Under the pieces are notes generated by a model, which had not been told where the DNA came from, ran no database searches, and saw nothing but the letters and a program-made list of their open reading frames with translations. 64,000 bases of DNA from Paenibacillus lutrae (lineage in GTDB: Bacteria > Bacillota > Bacilli > Paenibacillales > NBRC-103111). Location of the stretch: contig NZ_RHLK01000017.1 of assembly GCF_009757775.1 (NCBI RefSeq), forward strand, positions 1 to 64,000, in the 5' to 3' direction. Both the position numbers and the translations under genes were made by a program. Below, piece by piece: positions 1 to 8,942 of the stretch (position 1 is its first letter; each line of letters opens with the position of its first letter).

Positions 1-214
1 TCTCTGTCCGACAAGGATTTCCTCGCCTATCCACAAAAGATGCTTGTCCTTCTAGACGATATTTCCTCATCCATTTCCTCACACGATCCTTGTCATGAAT
101 CTCCAAATGCTCTGTTATTTTTCTGTAACTCCAACCTTCTTCCGCATGCAGTCTAATTGCTTCTACCTTCAATGATTCTGGATAGTGTTTAAAGGTTTGT
201 CCCTTATGCGCCAT
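1..214 (-). CDS. IS3-family transposase OrfA, N-terminal part
   Basis: The reading frame starts at ATG 214 and runs off the left edge, giving 71 residues that begin MAHKGQTFKHYPESLK. It has the helix-turn-helix pattern of IS3 OrfA (residues about 15-50, including EEGWSYRKITEHL) followed by basic residues (RVRKWMRKYR). In IS3 elements OrfA binds the terminal repeats and is joined to the OrfB integrase by programmed frameshifting; OrfB is not visible here. The ribosome binding site AAGGGG (11-16 bases upstream) lies inside one arm of a perfect inverted repeat. Sure of the family, not of the subgroup. Confidence 0.8.
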   Translation of the reverse strand, partial: MAHKGQTFKHYPESLKVEAIRLHAEEGWSYRKITEHLEIHDKDRVRKWMRKYRLEGQASFVDRRGNPCRTE

Positions 215-221
215 GAAAAAA

Positions 222-284
222 TGCACCCCTTAGAATTCATCGGAATCACCAAGGGTTTTTCCAATGTCTATTCTAAGGGGTGCA
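222..284 (-). repeat. 14-bp perfect inverted repeat covering the transposase RBS
   Basis: TGCACCCCTTAGAA at 222-235 is the exact reverse complement of 271-284. One arm lies in the IS terminus; the other contains the OrfA Shine-Dalgarno AAGGGG. An RNA entering from outside the element could fold so that the RBS is paired, while an RNA starting inside the loop could not. This is the arrangement known in other insertion sequences for damping translation from impinging transcripts. Confidence 0.7.
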
Positions 285-366
285 CTTCAATAACCGGGAA
301 GCGGCTTTTTAATTTGCTTCTACACATCCTCTTCCGATGCGGACGAACGTGAAGCCGCGCTTGAAA

Positions 367-951
367 TTATGAATTTGATGAAGAAGAACGCTGTGCCTGC
401 TTTGCTTGCTCCTGCAGCTGTTCTTGTACGATTAGAAGCGCAGCTTCAAGAAGCGATCCGGCGGTCAGATCCGCATTCGTATCGGGGTCGGTCTGTTGAC
501 CGGAAAGAATGCGGATCGTACGGGTCCCGGCTAAGCGGCCTGCGGCAGTGTCCGGGGCTCTGTCGCCGATCGTATAGCATTGCGGCAAGTGCACCCGGTG
601 CTTCTGCGCTAAGTCGAGGATCATGCCGGGCTCGGGTTTGCGGCACAGGCACCCCGCTCCCGGGCGGTGCGGACAATAGGCAATATCGTCAATGACCGCA
701 CCGTCTTTTTCAAGCAGCTGGAGAAGCTGCCGGTGAACCGCATGGAGCTGAGCTGACGACATATAACCGAGTCCGATCCCTCCTTGATTGGTGACGATAA
801 ACACCAGATACCCCGCTTCCTTAAGCGCCTGGACGGCTTGGGGGACTCCCGGCAGCAGGAATACATCTTCCGCTTTATTCACATAATGCACTCTCTGGGA
901 CCGGACTTCGTTGATGACCCCGTCTCTATCCAGAAAAACAGCTTTTCGCAT
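367..951 (-). CDS. HAD-family phosphatase, GmhB-like (heptose bisphosphate / histidinol-phosphate phosphatase type)
   Basis: Residues 1-10 (MRKAVFLDRD) hold the DxD nucleophile motif of HAD phosphatases, followed by GVINE. The middle contains CPHRPGAGCLCRKPEPGM, the Cys/His zinc-binding loop that marks the GmhB / HisB-N subfamily, and GDRAPDTAAG matches the last acidic HAD motif. GmhB removes the 7-phosphate from heptose 1,7-bisphosphate for S-layer or cell-wall glycans. I chose ATG 951 because GGAGGG lies 10 bases upstream; an in-frame ATG at 978 has no such signal. The Ser-rich C-terminus (SSSSNS) is unusual. No heptose synthesis genes are adjacent, so the true substrate is uncertain. Confidence 0.82.
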   Translation of the reverse strand: MRKAVFLDRDGVINEVRSQRVHYVNKAEDVFLLPGVPQAVQALKEAGYLVFIVTNQGGIGLGYMSSAQLHAVHRQLLQLLEKDGAVIDDIAYCPHRPGAGCLCRKPEPGMILDLAQKHRVHLPQCYTIGDRAPDTAAGRLAGTRTIRILSGQQTDPDTNADLTAGSLLEAALLIVQEQLQEQAKQAQRSSSSNS

Positions 952-1107
952 ATCATTCTGTCCCTCCCGTTTTCCCATTGTAGGATGCTGATCTTTTTCT
1001 TTACCCTTCCTACCTGATTTTTACCACAAGTCAACCTGATTTACGGTCTTCTCAGAGGGTTAATAGGCTACATAACATGTACAGGAAAGGAAACGGAGGA
1101 AACAAGC

Positions 1108-2091
1108 ATGCAAACGATCTGGAAAGGCGCGATCAGTTTCGGTCTGGTCAACGTCCCCGTCAAAATGTATACGGCTACGGAAGACAATGATATTTCCATG
1201 CGAATGCTGCATAAAGAGTATAACGTTCCGATCCAATATCACCGGACTTGTCCTAAATGCGAAGAAGATGTGAGCTGGAGCGATATTGTGAAAGGATACG
1301 AGTATGAACCCGGTCATTTTGTGACTTTCGATAAAAAAGAACTGGAAGCTCTTGCCGATGAAAAATCAAGGGAAATCCGGATTGTGGATTTTGTGCACCT
1401 GGAAGAAATCGATCCGATTTATTTTCAGAAAACGTACTATCTCGCACCGGATGAAACGGGTTCGCATGCCTATAATCTGCTAGTGTCGGCACTGGAGAAA
1501 TCGGAGAAGATCGGAATCGCCAATGTGACGATCCGCTCCAAGAGCAGCCTCGCCGCGATCCGGGTCATTGACGGTGTGCTGTCTATGGTGACGATGTGGT
1601 ATGCGGAAGAAATCCGTCCCAAAGAACAAGTCCCTAATCTTCCAAAACAGCAAAAAGCCGACAAGCGTGAGCTGGATATGGCTCTGATGCTGATTGACCA
1701 GTTGACGGGGAGTTTTGAACCGGATAAATACGAGGATGATTACCGGGAAAGGCTGCTCGATGCCATTGACGATAAGGTGGAGGGCAAAGAAGTGAAGGTA
1801 GCGCCGGAAGAGAAGAAAACGAATGTAATCGATCTGATGGATGCCCTGCAGCAAAGTCTGAAGCAGATGAAGAGTAATCTGGGACAAGAGGAAGATGAAG
1901 GCGAAAGTGAGAAGAAGTCCGCCGGCAGGAAAACGAAACGTTCTACCAAGAGCCGCTCCGGATCCGCTTCCGGCTCTGAGGCCAGAAGTTCATCCAAGAG
2001 CAAAGCGAAGAGCCCTTCCAAGAAAAAGCCCGAAGGAACAGGTCCGGCGAAGCGCCGCAGCAAAGCTGCTGCCAAGAAGACAGGGAGCTGA
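1108..2091 (+). CDS. ku: Non-homologous end-joining protein Ku
   Basis: The 327-residue protein opens MQTIWKGAISFGLVNVPV, the signature start of bacterial Ku, and keeps the Ku beta-barrel core through about residue 250. Bacterial Ku forms a homodimeric ring on double-strand DNA ends and recruits LigD. Residues about 255-327 are a Lys/Ser/Arg-rich low-complexity tail with repeated KSK, KSAG and SKSRS-type motifs, a DNA-binding extension known for several Ku proteins. The start has GGAGG at proper distance. It is the first gene of a Ku-ligase-polymerase operon, with 3 bases to the next start codon. B. subtilis Ku is a similar 311 residues. Confidence 0.96.
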   Translation: MQTIWKGAISFGLVNVPVKMYTATEDNDISMRMLHKEYNVPIQYHRTCPKCEEDVSWSDIVKGYEYEPGHFVTFDKKELEALADEKSREIRIVDFVHLEEIDPIYFQKTYYLAPDETGSHAYNLLVSALEKSEKIGIANVTIRSKSSLAAIRVIDGVLSMVTMWYAEEIRPKEQVPNLPKQQKADKRELDMALMLIDQLTGSFEPDKYEDDYRERLLDAIDDKVEGKEVKVAPEEKKTNVIDLMDALQQSLKQMKSNLGQEEDEGESEKKSAGRKTKRSTKSRSGSASGSEARSSSKSKAKSPSKKKPEGTGPAKRRSKAAAKKTGS

Positions 2092-2094
2092 CGC

Positions 2095-3000
2095 ATGCAG
2101 CGATTTACACCGATGTCCCCGATTCTTTCAACGGATATACCCGGAGGAGATGACTGGGTGTACCAGCTGAAATGGGACGGATTCCGGATCATTGCGCTTG
2201 TGGATCAGGGCCGGGTGGAGCTGTTCTCCAAGAAAATGCTGCCTAAAAATCTCAACTATCCCGATCTGGTCAAAGCGTTGGAAAAGCTGGAAGGGAGCTA
2301 TGTACTGGATGGAGAGGCGGTTATCCTGGATCCGGCCACAGGTAAACCCAGCTTCCAGAAAATGCAGCAGCGCGACAAGCTGACGGGCCTTGGGCTTATT
2401 AATCGATCTGCGCAGCGAGAACCGGCGCATTACATGCTTTTTGACCTGATCCAGCTGGGACAGGAGGATCTGCGGCGGGTTTCTTTTCAAGAAAGATACA
2501 AGCTGCTTCAGGAAGCAGGCGCTAGCTGGGAACCTCCACTCTATGTAACGGATCTGTATGAGGACGGGCAAGCTCTCTGGGACTGGGCGGAAGCGAACGC
2601 ATGGGAAGGAATAATATCGAAGCGGCTTAGCAGCCCGTACCGTTCCGGGAAAGATCACCATGATTGGTTTAAGCGTAAAACAGTGCTCCGGGTAGAGGCC
2701 CAAGGCGTCGGGGTGCTGGTAAAGGAAGGCCGGGCGGCGAGTCTGGTCATGCGCAGAAGCGGTCGTTATTTCGGCCGTGTTTCTTCGGGTCTGAGCCAGC
2801 GCTCCAAGCAGAAATTGCTTAGCTTAGAGGCGGGGCGCAGTCTGGAAGATTATTTCCCGGCTGCTCCGGAAGGCTTAAGGGGCATGGACGTACGGTGGCT
2901 GGAGGAGCCGCTTCCCCTGCTCGTGACTGGCCGCGAAGTGACGGAGAATGGAATACTGCGGCATCCTAAACTGCTTTCCATCGGAGGGATTCCCCTATGA
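2095..3000 (+). CDS. ligD: ATP-dependent DNA ligase, LigD ligase domain as a separate protein
   Basis: This 301-residue ligase carries motif I KWDGFR (adenylated Lys26), motif III DGEAVILD, and later EGIISKR and DWFKRKT, which match nucleotidyltransferase motifs IV and V. The C-terminal third is the expected OB-fold region. It seals nicks at Ku-bound ends. In B. subtilis the ligase is fused in front of the polymerase domain in one LigD; here the reading frame ends in an ATGA overlap with the separate polymerase gene. It follows ku by 3 bases, so the three genes should be co-transcribed and probably translationally coupled. Neither fragment shows truncation of its own domain. Confidence 0.93.
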   Translation: MQRFTPMSPILSTDIPGGDDWVYQLKWDGFRIIALVDQGRVELFSKKMLPKNLNYPDLVKALEKLEGSYVLDGEAVILDPATGKPSFQKMQQRDKLTGLGLINRSAQREPAHYMLFDLIQLGQEDLRRVSFQERYKLLQEAGASWEPPLYVTDLYEDGQALWDWAEANAWEGIISKRLSSPYRSGKDHHDWFKRKTVLRVEAQGVGVLVKEGRAASLVMRRSGRYFGRVSSGLSQRSKQKLLSLEAGRSLEDYFPAAPEGLRGMDVRWLEEPLPLLVTGREVTENGILRHPKLLSIGGIPL

Positions 3001-3881
3001 GTCCGCAACAAGTCGGCACAGTCGAAGTGGACGGCAACGAAATAAGAGTAACGAATCCGGATAAGCTGCTGTGGCCGGAAGCGGGCATCACCAAAGGGAT
3101 GTATCTGCAAAAATTGGTCCTGCTGGCTCCCTACCTGCTGCGGTACTGCCGGAATAGATATTTGACGACCATCCGTTATCCGGACGGAGTAGGCGGGAAA
3201 TCCTTTTATCAGAAAAATGCGCCTTCTCCGCTGCCGCCATACGTACAGACCTCTCAGAAAGAAGGAATTCGCTATATCAATCTGGACTCGGTATCCACTT
3301 TGCTGTGGCTGGGCAATTTGGCTGCTTTGGAATTTCATCCTTCCTTTGAATATATCGGAGGCGAAGAGCCGGCGGAGTGGGTCCTGGACATAGACCCGAG
3401 TACGGAGGATGAGCCCCGGCTTATGGAAGCTGTCGCGATGATCGGCGAGACTTTAACCGGGATGGGTATTGCATCGGTACCCAAAACATCCGGAGCCACC
3501 GGCGTGCAGATTATAGTCCCGATCAAACCCGGTTATACGTTCGGTGAGTTGAGGCGGGTCGGTAAATTTCTAGGCGAATATTTGTCGGAGAAATATCCGG
3601 ATTTGTTCACGATAGAGCGGCTGCTGAAGGATCGCGGGAACCGGATTTATGTGGACTATGTGCAGCATGCGGCGGGTAAAAGCTTGGCGGCGCCTTATAC
3701 TCCGCGTGGCAGAGCACAGGCAACCGTGTCTACACCGCTGACATGGGACGAGGTCAGGCAGGGTGTGGATTTGAAGCAGTTTACTTTGTTTACCGTCGAT
3801 GAACGATTGCATAAATACGGAGATTTAATGGCCAAGCAGAAGAAGCAGTCCTTGGACACGATCTTGGAATTCGTCCGCTGA
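2997..3881 (+). CDS. ligD: LigD polymerase (primase-like) domain as a separate protein
   Basis: The 294-residue protein matches the archaeo-eukaryotic primase-like PolDom of LigD. It has NPDKLLWPEAGITK near the N-terminus, the catalytic pair in WVLDIDPS (Asp131 and Asp133), KTSGATGVQIIVPIK, and a later VDYVQHAAGKSLAAPYTPRG block with the third acidic residue. The family adds nucleotides and fills gaps at broken ends. The ATG overlaps the ligase stop codon (ATGA), so it is the third gene of the end-joining operon. No phosphoesterase domain is present, as in other Firmicutes. Identification is firm; only the split from the ligase is unusual. Confidence 0.93.
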   Translation: MSPQQVGTVEVDGNEIRVTNPDKLLWPEAGITKGMYLQKLVLLAPYLLRYCRNRYLTTIRYPDGVGGKSFYQKNAPSPLPPYVQTSQKEGIRYINLDSVSTLLWLGNLAALEFHPSFEYIGGEEPAEWVLDIDPSTEDEPRLMEAVAMIGETLTGMGIASVPKTSGATGVQIIVPIKPGYTFGELRRVGKFLGEYLSEKYPDLFTIERLLKDRGNRIYVDYVQHAAGKSLAAPYTPRGRAQATVSTPLTWDEVRQGVDLKQFTLFTVDERLHKYGDLMAKQKKQSLDTILEFVR

Positions 3882-3991
3882 AGGCGGTTATAAAACCCGG
3901 GCTTAACCAGATAGAACGGAACCGGCTGTGATTGTGTAGAAATACCGGACAAGGGGTAATACAACTTAATTCAAAAGGGAAGGTGATCAGC

Positions 3992-4222
3992 ATGTCCGAA
4001 TCTAACTCCGCATCTGTGCATACAACCCCGAGTCCGCAAGGAGGCTGGGATAACCAGAAAGACGGTGAGAAAATCAGTCATCACGACAAGAAAGAAGAGG
4101 CGCAGGCACGCGGCCGTGAAGAAGCGAAGCGGGATGAAACGGAGCATAAAATCCATAACCGGGATGGTAAAATAGCGGAATCCAACAGCTACGGGAACGA
4201 TCCTTTCCCTCCAAAGGGTTAA
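3992..4222 (+). CDS. Small hydrophilic protein of unknown function
   Basis: The frame encodes 76 residues dominated by Glu, Lys, Asp, His, Ser and Gly, with no hydrophobic segment. It is likely disordered. The start at 3992 follows GGGAAGGTGATC; a longer frame beginning at 3932 has no better signal. The C-terminus is YGNDPFPPKG. A strong terminator follows 35 bases later. It lies downstream of the end-joining operon, with 110 bases between, and could be expressed alone. Small acidic/basic hydrophilic proteins of this kind are common among sporulation and stress proteins of bacilli, but I do not recognise a named family. Confidence 0.6.
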   Translation: MSESNSASVHTTPSPQGGWDNQKDGEKISHHDKKEEAQARGREEAKRDETEHKIHNRDGKIAESNSYGNDPFPPKG

Positions 4223-4256
4223 TATCCTGTGTTATAAATAGGTTGATTTATAAGGA

Positions 4257-4297
4257 ACATTCTTTCTTCTAATAAATAGAAGAAGGAATGTTTTTTT
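4257..4297 (+). terminator. Rho-independent terminator
   Basis: ACATTCTTTCTTCT pairs with AGAAGAAGGAATGT (one mismatch) around a short AATAAAT loop, followed by seven T. It ends the small-protein gene. Confidence 0.85.
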
Positions 4298-4440
4298 GTA
4301 AATACAAGGTAACGATGGAGGCATTAAAAACGAGCAGGCCTGCACCCGCATAAAAGGAGGGCTTAAAAAAATGCTTTGCATATCCGAAAAATCAACGGTA
4401 AGTTAGAGAAGAAGGATACAAATCGTGAGGAGTGACCCGG

Positions 4441-5541
4441 ATGACAGAGACAACTAAAGTGAATGCAGCCCGTCTGGACAGCAATATGAATGTTGAGTGC
4501 CAAGCGGACCAGACGGTTAAATGGTGGGATCCCCGGCAAGCCCCTATGCATGTGGCAGGTTTCGCTTGGTTGGAGAAGGATGGAAAATATCGCCGTCTCC
4601 CGGTGGAGCCGGATTATGAAATTCCGGTTGCCGTAGATATTCTGGCGAATTGTACATCAGGCGGGCAAGTGCGTTTTTACTCGGATACGAAAGAACTCCA
4701 TGTTCGCGTAAAACTGAGCGGTTCGGCTTATTTGAATAATATGACGCCAATGGGCCAGTGCGGGTTTGACCTCTATGTAGGGCAGCCGGGTAACCAGCAG
4801 TACTGCGCTACGGCATCTGTCGGAAGCAGCGTGACGGAATATACGTACCGGTTGTTTAAATTCACGGATCGTGAGCGCAGATGTCTGACTCTGAACTTCC
4901 CGCTCTATCAGGGCGTGGAAGAGCTGTGGATCGGTACGGACCAGGATGCCTCTATCTGGGAAGCGCCTGTATATGAGCGGACAGACAAGATTGTGATTTA
5001 CGGCACGTCCATTACACAGGGCGGCTGTGCGAGCAGACCCGGAATGAGTTATCCGAATATTTTAAGCAGGCAGCTTAATATGGAGTTTATTAATTTGGGT
5101 TTTTCCGGTAATGGAAAAGGAGAGCCTAACGTTGCCAAGGTAATCCGTGAAATTCCCGATCCGGCGCTTTTTGTGATGGATTACGAGGCTAACTCGGGAT
5201 CTGTGGACATGATGGAGTCGACTTTGTCCGTTTTTCTGGATCTGTATCGGGAAAAGCATCCGGAGGTTCCGATTCTTCTCGTATCGTGCATTAAGTTTGC
5301 CGGTGAAACGTTCGATCCCGAGGTTAAGCAAAGAAAGCTGGAGCGTAAGCGGCTTCAAAAAGAAGAAGTGGAGAAGCGGATCGCTGCCGGTGACCGTTAT
5401 ATTACGTTTTATGACGGATCCGAAATGCTGGGGGAGAACTGGGCGGAGTGTACTGTAGACGGCATTCATCCGAGCGATTACGGATTTATGCAGATGGCGC
5501 AGCAGCTGCTTCCGGTTATCAAGCAGTGTCTGAAATCTTAA
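4441..5541 (+). CDS. SGNH/GDSL-type esterase with N-terminal beta-sandwich domain
   Basis: Residues about 1-175 form a beta-rich domain of the type that precedes SGNH hydrolases such as SsfX3-like proteins. The hydrolase core starts at about 183: IVIYGTSITQGG gives the nucleophile Ser190, LGFSGNGKGEP supplies the Gly and Asn oxyanion residues, and DGIHPSDYGF gives Asp340 and His343. Such enzymes remove acyl groups from sugars. There is no signal peptide, so it probably acts on imported, acetylated oligosaccharides. ATG 4441 is preceded by GAGGAG at 8 bases; GTG 4432 lies inside that site. It heads a group with a binding protein and a YesM/YesN pair, 16 bases before the next gene. Confidence 0.85.
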   Translation: MTETTKVNAARLDSNMNVECQADQTVKWWDPRQAPMHVAGFAWLEKDGKYRRLPVEPDYEIPVAVDILANCTSGGQVRFYSDTKELHVRVKLSGSAYLNNMTPMGQCGFDLYVGQPGNQQYCATASVGSSVTEYTYRLFKFTDRERRCLTLNFPLYQGVEELWIGTDQDASIWEAPVYERTDKIVIYGTSITQGGCASRPGMSYPNILSRQLNMEFINLGFSGNGKGEPNVAKVIREIPDPALFVMDYEANSGSVDMMESTLSVFLDLYREKHPEVPILLVSCIKFAGETFDPEVKQRKLERKRLQKEEVEKRIAAGDRYITFYDGSEMLGENWAECTVDGIHPSDYGFMQMAQQLLPVIKQCLKS

Positions 5542-5557
5542 CGGCGGATGCGATGCT

Positions 5558-7102
5558 ATGATCAACATTTTTAGCAGAAGCTCTCATCAGCCGCTGAAGG
5601 GTCTTTGTGTGACGGCGCTGTTTCTCCTGCTCACCGGGTGTATAAATTCGGACGGTTTGTTCCAAACCGAGAAGCCCGGGACGCAGGAGCATACGGGTGC
5701 TGAATCACGTATTTCGATTGTGATTAATGATCTCGGATTGACGTTCCCGGCAGGACTGGACGAGAACAACAATCCTTACCTGTCGTATATTGAAGAACAT
5801 ACGAAGCTCGACGTCCAGATCACCATTCCTCCGAAGGATGTCTACGAGGAAAAGTTAAACGTAATCATGGCATCCGGAAGTACACCCGATATGATTAATT
5901 ATTCGGAGCAGGTATGGATGAATAATTACGCCAAGCAGGACAAGCTCATGCCTCTTGACGATCTGATCGACCGGTTCGGACCTGATTTGAAGAAGAATAT
6001 TCCCAAGGAAGCTTGGGACCGGGTTACCGTGGAGGGTAAAATTTATGCCATTCCGAGCCTGAACACAGTCAAAGGGCTGGAGCTTATGTATGTGCGCCAA
6101 GATTGGCTGGATCGGCTGGGTCTGAAACCGCCAGTCACGCTGGATGAATATTATGAGGTTATCCGCGCCTTTACACAGGATGATCCCGACGGGAACGGAA
6201 TCGATGATACGATCGGTCTGACCTTCTCCGATTCCTTAGGGCGCAGCGCCCCCTTCTTCGGAGCATTCGGAATCCAGCTTGACCAGTGGATGGACCGGTA
6301 TGGAGAGCTTGTTTACAGCAGTACCCTGCCTGAAACAAAGGAAGCGCTTGCTTTTCTGAATAAGCTCTATAAAGAAAAACTGCTGGATACGGAGTTTCCA
6401 TTAAACCGGTACAACAGCATGATCGACAAAATCATCTCCGGCAAAGTCGGTCTGTTCTCCGCCACTTGGTACGATACGCGCGGTCCGATTGCAGCGAATA
6501 AGAAAAGAGATCCGCGGGCCGTGTGGATTCCTCTCCCATATCCGGTCGGTCCTTACGGGGATAAGGGCGTGTATGCGACCGAGCTGATCCGATCTTATAA
6601 CGTAATTCCGGTTCAAAGCAAACAGGCGGAGGATGTGATCCGATTCCTCAACTTCATGGCGGGAGACGGGTATAGAGACCTTAAACTCGGCTTTGAGAAT
6701 GAAGTATGGCGGATGGAAAACGGCAAGATGATCACGGATTTTGTCGAGCACGACAAACATTTGTACAGGGGGATGTATCAGTCGCTCATAGACCTGGAGA
6801 AACCGGACATATCCAAACAGAGGCTGGATTCGCTCGGAGACTTTCAACTCTATGAGAACTTGATGCGGATTGAAGACAATCTAATCCCGAATGCTTTCTA
6901 CGGGTCACCGACTCCCGCTATGAGCAAATACGTGCAGAAGCAGAAAGAACTGAGGGAGAAATTCGTTCTTATGATTATGGGTGTCAAGCCGCTTGATCAG
7001 TTTGGCGGGGTCGTGGAACAGTGGATGAAAGAAGGCGGCGATGAAATGACACAAGAAGTCAATGAGTGGTACCGCGCGCCGGGAAGAGCGCAGGGGGATT
7101 AG
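5558..7102 (+). CDS. Extracellular solute-binding lipoprotein (carbohydrate ABC transporter, LipO/YtcQ type)
   Basis: The 514-residue protein has a basic N-terminus, a hydrophobic stretch and the lipobox LLTGC (Cys about 28), so it should be a membrane-anchored receptor outside the cell. Family-1 binding-protein features follow: the DVYEEKLNVIMASGSTPDM region, a DDPDGNGIDDTIG calcium-loop-like block, and a C-terminal GGDEMTQEVNEWY that is characteristic of this long LipO/YtcQ class. Its permeases may be the pair at 14.6-16.5 kb, which however have a second binding protein of their own. It sits directly before the histidine kinase gene (1-base gap), which suggests it may present ligand to that sensor. 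Confidence 0.9.
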   Translation: MINIFSRSSHQPLKGLCVTALFLLLTGCINSDGLFQTEKPGTQEHTGAESRISIVINDLGLTFPAGLDENNNPYLSYIEEHTKLDVQITIPPKDVYEEKLNVIMASGSTPDMINYSEQVWMNNYAKQDKLMPLDDLIDRFGPDLKKNIPKEAWDRVTVEGKIYAIPSLNTVKGLELMYVRQDWLDRLGLKPPVTLDEYYEVIRAFTQDDPDGNGIDDTIGLTFSDSLGRSAPFFGAFGIQLDQWMDRYGELVYSSTLPETKEALAFLNKLYKEKLLDTEFPLNRYNSMIDKIISGKVGLFSATWYDTRGPIAANKKRDPRAVWIPLPYPVGPYGDKGVYATELIRSYNVIPVQSKQAEDVIRFLNFMAGDGYRDLKLGFENEVWRMENGKMITDFVEHDKHLYRGMYQSLIDLEKPDISKQRLDSLGDFQLYENLMRIEDNLIPNAFYGSPTPAMSKYVQKQKELREKFVLMIMGVKPLDQFGGVVEQWMKEGGDEMTQEVNEWYRAPGRAQGD

Positions 7103-7103
7103 C

Positions 7104-8942
7104 ATGAGCAGAGTGCTGACATGGATAGTCAACCGGTTCCGTCATAATATACAGGTGCGTTTGACCTGCTACTTCCTGCTGATTCTGCTTCCGCTTGTTC
7201 TGGTCAGTTTGTTTGCGAATGAACGCTCCCAGGAAATCTTGGTAGAGCAGGCAACCGAGCGCTCCAGACTGGCACTGGACTCTGCAATGGATTACATTGA
7301 TTTAACGCTCCAGAGTGCGGAGGAACTTTCCACCCTTATTTCAACGGATGCCGATATGGTTACCTTACTGGAGCGTAACGGCAAAGAATTGACGCCGGAA
7401 GCTATTGTTGATTTTGCGCAGCTTATGAAACAGCTCTCGAATCTCAATTCCATTAATAATATTGCTACGCAAATCTCGGTCTATCACCATTCTTCCAATA
7501 TGCTTCTATCCAATTATTATGGAGGCAGGAAACTCGCCGGCCTTCCTGAACAAGATTTCATGACCAGAACGGCGCAGTCTAACGGGACAGGCATTCTGTA
7601 TATGCTGCCGAGTGAAATTGTGGACGGGCAGGTTACACTAGGCAAGTTAGTGGTTTCGGACAGTGTGACACTGATCCGGTCCATGGATCTGTACAATCCG
7701 GACAGGCAGCCGAACGTTCTGCTTATTTCTTTAAATAAGACCAAACTGCTGAATTTGATTAAGCCTTTGCTGCCCTCGGATAACACCCGGATTTTTCTGA
7801 CCAATAGCGACGGGGACATGATTGTGGGGGTGGGCAAGAACGGCGAGACGAAGGATATTGTCGTACCTTTCGAGCCGGATATGCTGTCTGTCACGACACA
7901 TTCCCAATCATCCAAATGGAAGCTGACGATGATGCAGCCGGAAAGCGAATTGTACCGCGATACCGAGCAGGTAGCCCGGTATACCTATGGGATTATCGGG
8001 ATCAGCATCCTGCTGGCGCTATGGATCTCGTGGGTGATCTATTCCGGAATCGCTTCACCCCTGCAGAAATTATCCCATGGAATCAAAAGATTCGGCAGCG
8101 GTAAATTGAATATCCAGCTGGAGAATAAACGCAAGGATGAGTTCGGGTACTTGACGGATTCTTTTAATAAAATGGCGCAGCAGCAAAAGCACTTGATTGA
8201 AGATCATTATGAACAGAATTTAAGGCTGGCCCGGACGGAACTTAAGTTCCTTCAATCTCAGATTAATCCGCATTTCTTATACAACACGCTGGATTCCATT
8301 TATTGGACGGCGAAAAATTACGAGGCGGACGAAATCAGCGAGATGGTGCTGAATTTGTCGAAATTTTTCAGGCTGAGCTTGAATAAAGGAAGAGACGTGT
8401 TCCCGATCGGGGAGAGTATATCGCATTTGCACTTCTATATCCGGATTCAGCAAATTCGTTTTCTGGAAAATTTCGAGGTTGAATATCAGATTGACGAACG
8501 GACCCGGGACGTTCCGATTCTGAAGCTGCTGCTGCAGCCTCTTGTTGAGAATGCCATCCTGCACGGGATGGACGGGAAGGAAGACGGCGGCCGGCTCATT
8601 ATCGAAACCCGGATAGAAGGGGAACTGCTGCTGCTGATCGTACGGGACAACGGGAGCGGCATTAAGGAGGAAAGGCTGCATTATATTCAAGGTGAGCTGG
8701 AGCGACTGAATGCCCGCAACTATAAACTGTATTCGCTGGAAGAAGACCAGATAGAAGATCTGTTCGGGCTCCGGAATGTCATAACGAGGGTGAAATTGTA
8801 TTACGGCAAGGAGGGCTCCCTGTTCATCGAGAGTACGGAAGGGGAAGGGACCCGGACGACACTGAAGCTTCCGCTGAATAAATGCAAGGACGTTTTCTTG
8901 CAAAGTGAACAAACTGAGGATGAAATGGAGGCGGGAGCATGA
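7104..8942 (+). CDS. Sensor histidine kinase, YesM family
   Basis: This 612-residue kinase has a first membrane helix at about 15-36, a roughly 260-residue extracellular sensor region, a second helix near 300-318 and a HAMP linker. The His_kinase motif QSQINPHFLYNTL contains the phosphoacceptor His390, and LLQPLVENAILHGM is the N-box of the ATPase domain. YesM-type kinases pair with YesN-type AraC regulators and control carbohydrate importers. ATG 7104 with AGGGGGAT upstream is chosen over an in-frame start at 7062 that would overlap the preceding gene. The stop overlaps the next start (ATGA), so kinase and regulator are coupled. Confidence 0.93.
   Translation: MSRVLTWIVNRFRHNIQVRLTCYFLLILLPLVLVSLFANERSQEILVEQATERSRLALDSAMDYIDLTLQSAEELSTLISTDADMVTLLERNGKELTPEAIVDFAQLMKQLSNLNSINNIATQISVYHHSSNMLLSNYYGGRKLAGLPEQDFMTRTAQSNGTGILYMLPSEIVDGQVTLGKLVVSDSVTLIRSMDLYNPDRQPNVLLISLNKTKLLNLIKPLLPSDNTRIFLTNSDGDMIVGVGKNGETKDIVVPFEPDMLSVTTHSQSSKWKLTMMQPESELYRDTEQVARYTYGIIGISILLALWISWVIYSGIASPLQKLSHGIKRFGSGKLNIQLENKRKDEFGYLTDSFNKMAQQQKHLIEDHYEQNLRLARTELKFLQSQINPHFLYNTLDSIYWTAKNYEADEISEMVLNLSKFFRLSLNKGRDVFPIGESISHLHFYIRIQQIRFLENFEVEYQIDERTRDVPILKLLLQPLVENAILHGMDGKEDGGRLIIETRIEGELLLLIVRDNGSGIKEERLHYIQGELERLNARNYKLYSLEEDQIEDLFGLRNVITRVKLYYGKEGSLFIESTEGEGTRTTLKLPLNKCKDVFLQSEQTEDEMEAGA

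Larger units (their letters stand above)
1..289 (-). mobile_element. End of an IS3-like insertion sequence (partial)
   Basis: The first 214 bases encode, on the minus strand, the start of an IS3-type OrfA. The sequence outside its start codon carries a terminal inverted-repeat-like end that begins, read inward on the minus strand, with TTGAAGTGCACCCC at 290. IS3-family ends typically begin TG, which would put the boundary near 289. The other end lies outside the window, so OrfB, the left/right naming and the target duplication cannot be checked. The element abuts the 3' side of the HAD phosphatase gene. Confidence 0.75.
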
